NCBI GenBank assembly: GCA_937914785.1
Contig: CALGIV010000281.1
Span: 1 to 14,212, forward strand
DNA from: an uncultured Eubacteriaceae bacterium
GTDB taxonomy: Bacteria; Bacillota; Clostridia; Eubacteriales; UBA1433
Length of the DNA stretch: 14,212 nt
Reading direction: 5' to 3'
The position numbers and the translations under genes were made by a program. Position 1 is the stretch's first letter. Every line of letters begins with the position of its first letter. The notes beneath the pieces are model-generated. The model was given only the letters and a program-made list of their open reading frames with translations. It was not told where the DNA came from and did not search any database. Shown here piece after piece: positions 12,656 through 14,212 of the stretch.

Positions 12656-13864
12656 TTATTTTTGCATCAATGGTTGAATACATCGGTCTAAAATGCCGTT
12701 TAAGCAGGAGATTAATACGCCGTAATTAACGATGGGTACCCCGGTTTGTTCGGCCAGTGCGATGCGTCGCTGCATTTCACGCTGGTTCAGCATACAGCCT
12801 CCGCAATGGACGATGAGCCTGTAGGGTGTCAAATCCTCAGGAAAAGTCGTGCCGCTTGTAAAGGAGAAGTTCAGTTCTTTGCGCACGTGAGATTTCAGCC
12901 AACGGGGGATTTTTACCGTGCCGATATCGTCACACTGACGGTGGTGTGTGCAGCCTTCGCAAATGAGTACATGATCGTTGTCCTGTAATGTTTCGACAGC
13001 TCTGGCGCCTTTAACAAGCGTGCTCAATTCACCTTTATAGCGTGCGAATAAGATGGAAAAAGAGGTCAGGGCGATATCGTCGGGCGTTTGTTTTGAAATG
13101 GCGGCAAACACCTGAGAATCGGTCACGACCAGTTTCGGTGGGCTCTTCAGGGTGGAAAGTGCTGTCGAATACTCCGTATCCCGCGTGACAAACGCTGTAG
13201 CGCCACCCTCCAGCAGATCGCGGATGACTTGTTGTTGCGGCAATATCAGCCGGCCTTTGGGTGCGGCGCTGTCGATGGGTATGACGAGCAGACAAGTCTC
13301 ATTTTCGCCGACTAAATCCTGAATCAGCACGCGAGTTTCTTCTTGCGGCTTCATCGTCGCGAGGCGGGTTTTCAACGTGTCGATGCCCTGTGTTGTCTTC
13401 GCGCTGACCAATATTAAAGGTAGCGCTTTTTCATCGGCCAGTGCCTGCCAGGCCGCCGGCGGGCGGTCAAGCCCTTCGGCTTTGTTCAGCGCGATGACGA
13501 CGGGCAGCGCCAGCTTTTCGACGAGTGTGAGCAAGGCTTGTTCATCTGCATCGGGCAGAGAAGAGGCATCTGCAACTAAAACGGCGATATCGGTCTTTTT
13601 TAAGATGTCGTTAGTGCGCGATATGCGCTTTTTGCCCAATTCTGTCTTATCGTCGAGTCCGGGCGTGTCGATGAGCAATACCGGACCTAATGGCAACAGC
13701 TCCATCGCTTTTAGCACGGGGTCGGTCGTCGTTCCTTTGATGGAGGAGACGATTGAAATCTGCTGACCGGTCATCGCATTGATCAGGCTGGATTTTCCTG
13801 TATTTGTCTTGCCGAAAAAGCCGATGTGTATGCGTTCGCCTTGTGGTGTTGCATTCATACTCAT
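12656..13864 (-). CDS. hydF: [FeFe]-hydrogenase H-cluster maturation GTPase HydF
   Basis: HydF is the scaffold on which HydE and HydG products are built into the diiron subcluster that is then handed to [FeFe] hydrogenase. This 402-residue protein has the GTPase domain first: P-loop GKTNTGKSS (18-26), DTPGLDD (66-72), NKAE (127-130) and SAK (154-156). A dimerisation region follows. The C-terminal [4Fe-4S] site fits CxH-x45-HCxxC, with Cys305, His307, His353, Cys354 and Cys357 in GCTHHRQC and HCGGCMLN. Length matches the family. The ATG at 13864 follows AGGAGG with six bases between. hydE, hydG and the hydrogenase are not in this window; scattering of these genes is common. It has its own promoter about 150 bases upstream and a structured leader. 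Confidence 0.96.
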   Translation of the reverse strand: MSMNATPQGERIHIGFFGKTNTGKSSLINAMTGQQISIVSSIKGTTTDPVLKAMELLPLGPVLLIDTPGLDDKTELGKKRISRTNDILKKTDIAVLVADASSLPDADEQALLTLVEKLALPVVIALNKAEGLDRPPAAWQALADEKALPLILVSAKTTQGIDTLKTRLATMKPQEETRVLIQDLVGENETCLLVIPIDSAAPKGRLILPQQQVIRDLLEGGATAFVTRDTEYSTALSTLKSPPKLVVTDSQVFAAISKQTPDDIALTSFSILFARYKGELSTLVKGARAVETLQDNDHVLICEGCTHHRQCDDIGTVKIPRWLKSHVRKELNFSFTSGTTFPEDLTPYRLIVHCGGCMLNQREMQRRIALAEQTGVPIVNYGVLISCLNGILDRCIQPLMQK

Positions 13865-14017
13865 AAAGGGCCTCCTAATAATAAACGTCCTTTTGATAGC
13901 AAAAGGACATCGGAATTACGTCTATCTTTCCTTTCGAATCAGAATCGATCTTTTTCGTCGGAATTTTATTAAGAACATCCTTTTATAAAAGGTTGTGCAC
14001 AAATGGTAATTATAATA
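13865..14017 (-). promoter_or_regulatory. Structured leader of hydF
   Basis: Between the predicted transcription start (near 14011) and the start codon lie, in order on the minus strand, the palindromes TTGTGCACAA (13993-14002) and CCTTTTATAAAAGG (13979-13992), and a nine-pair hairpin GTCCTTTTG/CAAAAGGAC (13887-13908). The hairpin ends about 10 bases before the AGGAGG. AAAAGGA from the second palindrome can also pair with TCCTTTT of the hairpin, so alternative folds exist. I do not recognise a known riboswitch here. Confidence 0.5.
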
Positions 14018-14046
14018 ACTATAATAATGATTATATTATTTGTCAA
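14018..14046 (-). promoter_or_regulatory. Promoter of hydF
   Basis: On the minus strand: TTGACA (14041-14046), a 17-base spacer and TATAGT (14018-14023). Confidence 0.8.
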
Positions 14047-14127
14047 GGCTTTTGCTTGTTCTATTAAGCGGCCAAGTGTACAACTCTTTCCTTCGTTTAT
14101 TATTTTGTTTTTACAGTCAAATAAATT

Positions 14128-14155
14128 TTTGAGATTAAAAATTGACAATCTCAAA
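14128..14155. repeat. Inverted repeat TTTGAGATT-N10-AATCTCAAA
   Basis: Perfect nine-base arms at 14128-14136 and 14147-14155. The repeat overlaps a TTGACA (14142-14147). The only nearby -10-like hexamer (TACAAT, 14162-14167) is just 14 bases away, too close for a standard promoter. It may be an operator for a gene beyond the right edge. Confidence 0.55.
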
Positions 14156-14160
14156 TCGAG

Positions 14161-14205
14161 TTACAATGTTTTGTAAAAACCGGTCGTATGAACAACAACC
14201 GGTTT
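14161..14205. terminator. Hairpin at the right edge, terminator or attenuator
   Basis: AAACCGGT (14177-14184) pairs with ACCGGTTT (14198-14205). T-rich sequence follows on both strands, so either direction could be terminated. A small inverted repeat, TTACAA-N4-TTGTAA (14161-14176), abuts it on the left. Whether it ends a gene arriving from the right or begins the leader of one going right cannot be told here. Confidence 0.6.
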
Positions 14206-14212
14206 CATTTTT

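Noticed and set aside
13922..13978. 18-residue basic leader ORF upstream of hydF (MFLIKFRRKRSILIRKER)
   Set aside because: The only purine-rich stretch (AAAAGG) touches the ATG, so initiation is unlikely; codon content looks accidental.
14142..14167. TTGACA followed by TACAAT as a promoter
   Set aside because: The spacer is only 14 bases, outside the usual 16-18, so it was recorded only as part of the inverted-repeat region.

Overview
The window looks like a piece of chromosome from an anaerobic, low-to-medium G+C Firmicute (Bacillota). Supporting signs are the [FeFe]-hydrogenase maturase HydF, a DUF39 plus NIL/ferredoxin pair found mostly in strict anaerobes, an FMN-riboswitch-controlled riboflavin ECF transporter subunit, an Lsa/Vga-type ABC-F protein with a leader-peptide attenuator, and strong AGGAGG ribosome binding sites. 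A Negativicutes-like host is possible, but the sequence alone does not settle this. The first 41 bases are not genomic: they match the Illumina TruSeq universal adapter with one mismatch, so the left edge is a contig or read end and prfB is cut by it.

Layout. (1) 42-3848, plus strand: a tight gene run of prfB (5' truncated), a class I glutamine amidotransferase-like hydrolase, a DUF39 homocysteine-biosynthesis protein, a NIL-domain/2x[4Fe-4S] ferredoxin, and a UPF0280 (COG2122) gene broken by one in-frame TAA. The last three look like the anaerobic sulfide-to-homocysteine module. (2) 3853-4747: promoter, FMN riboswitch, intrinsic terminator, ribU, terminator. (3) 4793-6515: an Rrf2-type regulator divergent from an Old Yellow Enzyme-type flavin oxidoreductase. 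Two matching TGTAA-N9-TTACA palindromes lie in the shared promoter region. (4) 6579-7643: a 62-residue ferritin-like small protein convergent with a membrane-anchored metallophosphoesterase, sharing a bidirectional terminator. (5) 7713-9487: an ABC-F ribosome-protection-type gene behind a leader with a MRKLSC peptide, an anti-antiterminator, an antiterminator and a terminator. (6) 9488-10781: an AT-rich stretch with a TetR/DhaS-like regulator and two long hairpins of unknown function. (7) 10782-14212: minus-strand ABC exporter and hydF, each with its own promoter, and a structured region at the right edge.

Most transcription units are short and have recognisable intrinsic terminators. Three kinds of control are visible in the DNA: metabolite sensing (FMN riboswitch), ribosome-stalling attenuation (ABC-F leader) and a repressor with twin operators (Rrf2/OYE). 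I found no CRISPR array, tRNA, rRNA or intact insertion sequence. The clearest points for follow-up are the ABC-F attenuator, the Rrf2 twin operators, the nonsense codon in the UPF0280 gene and the unexplained hairpins.
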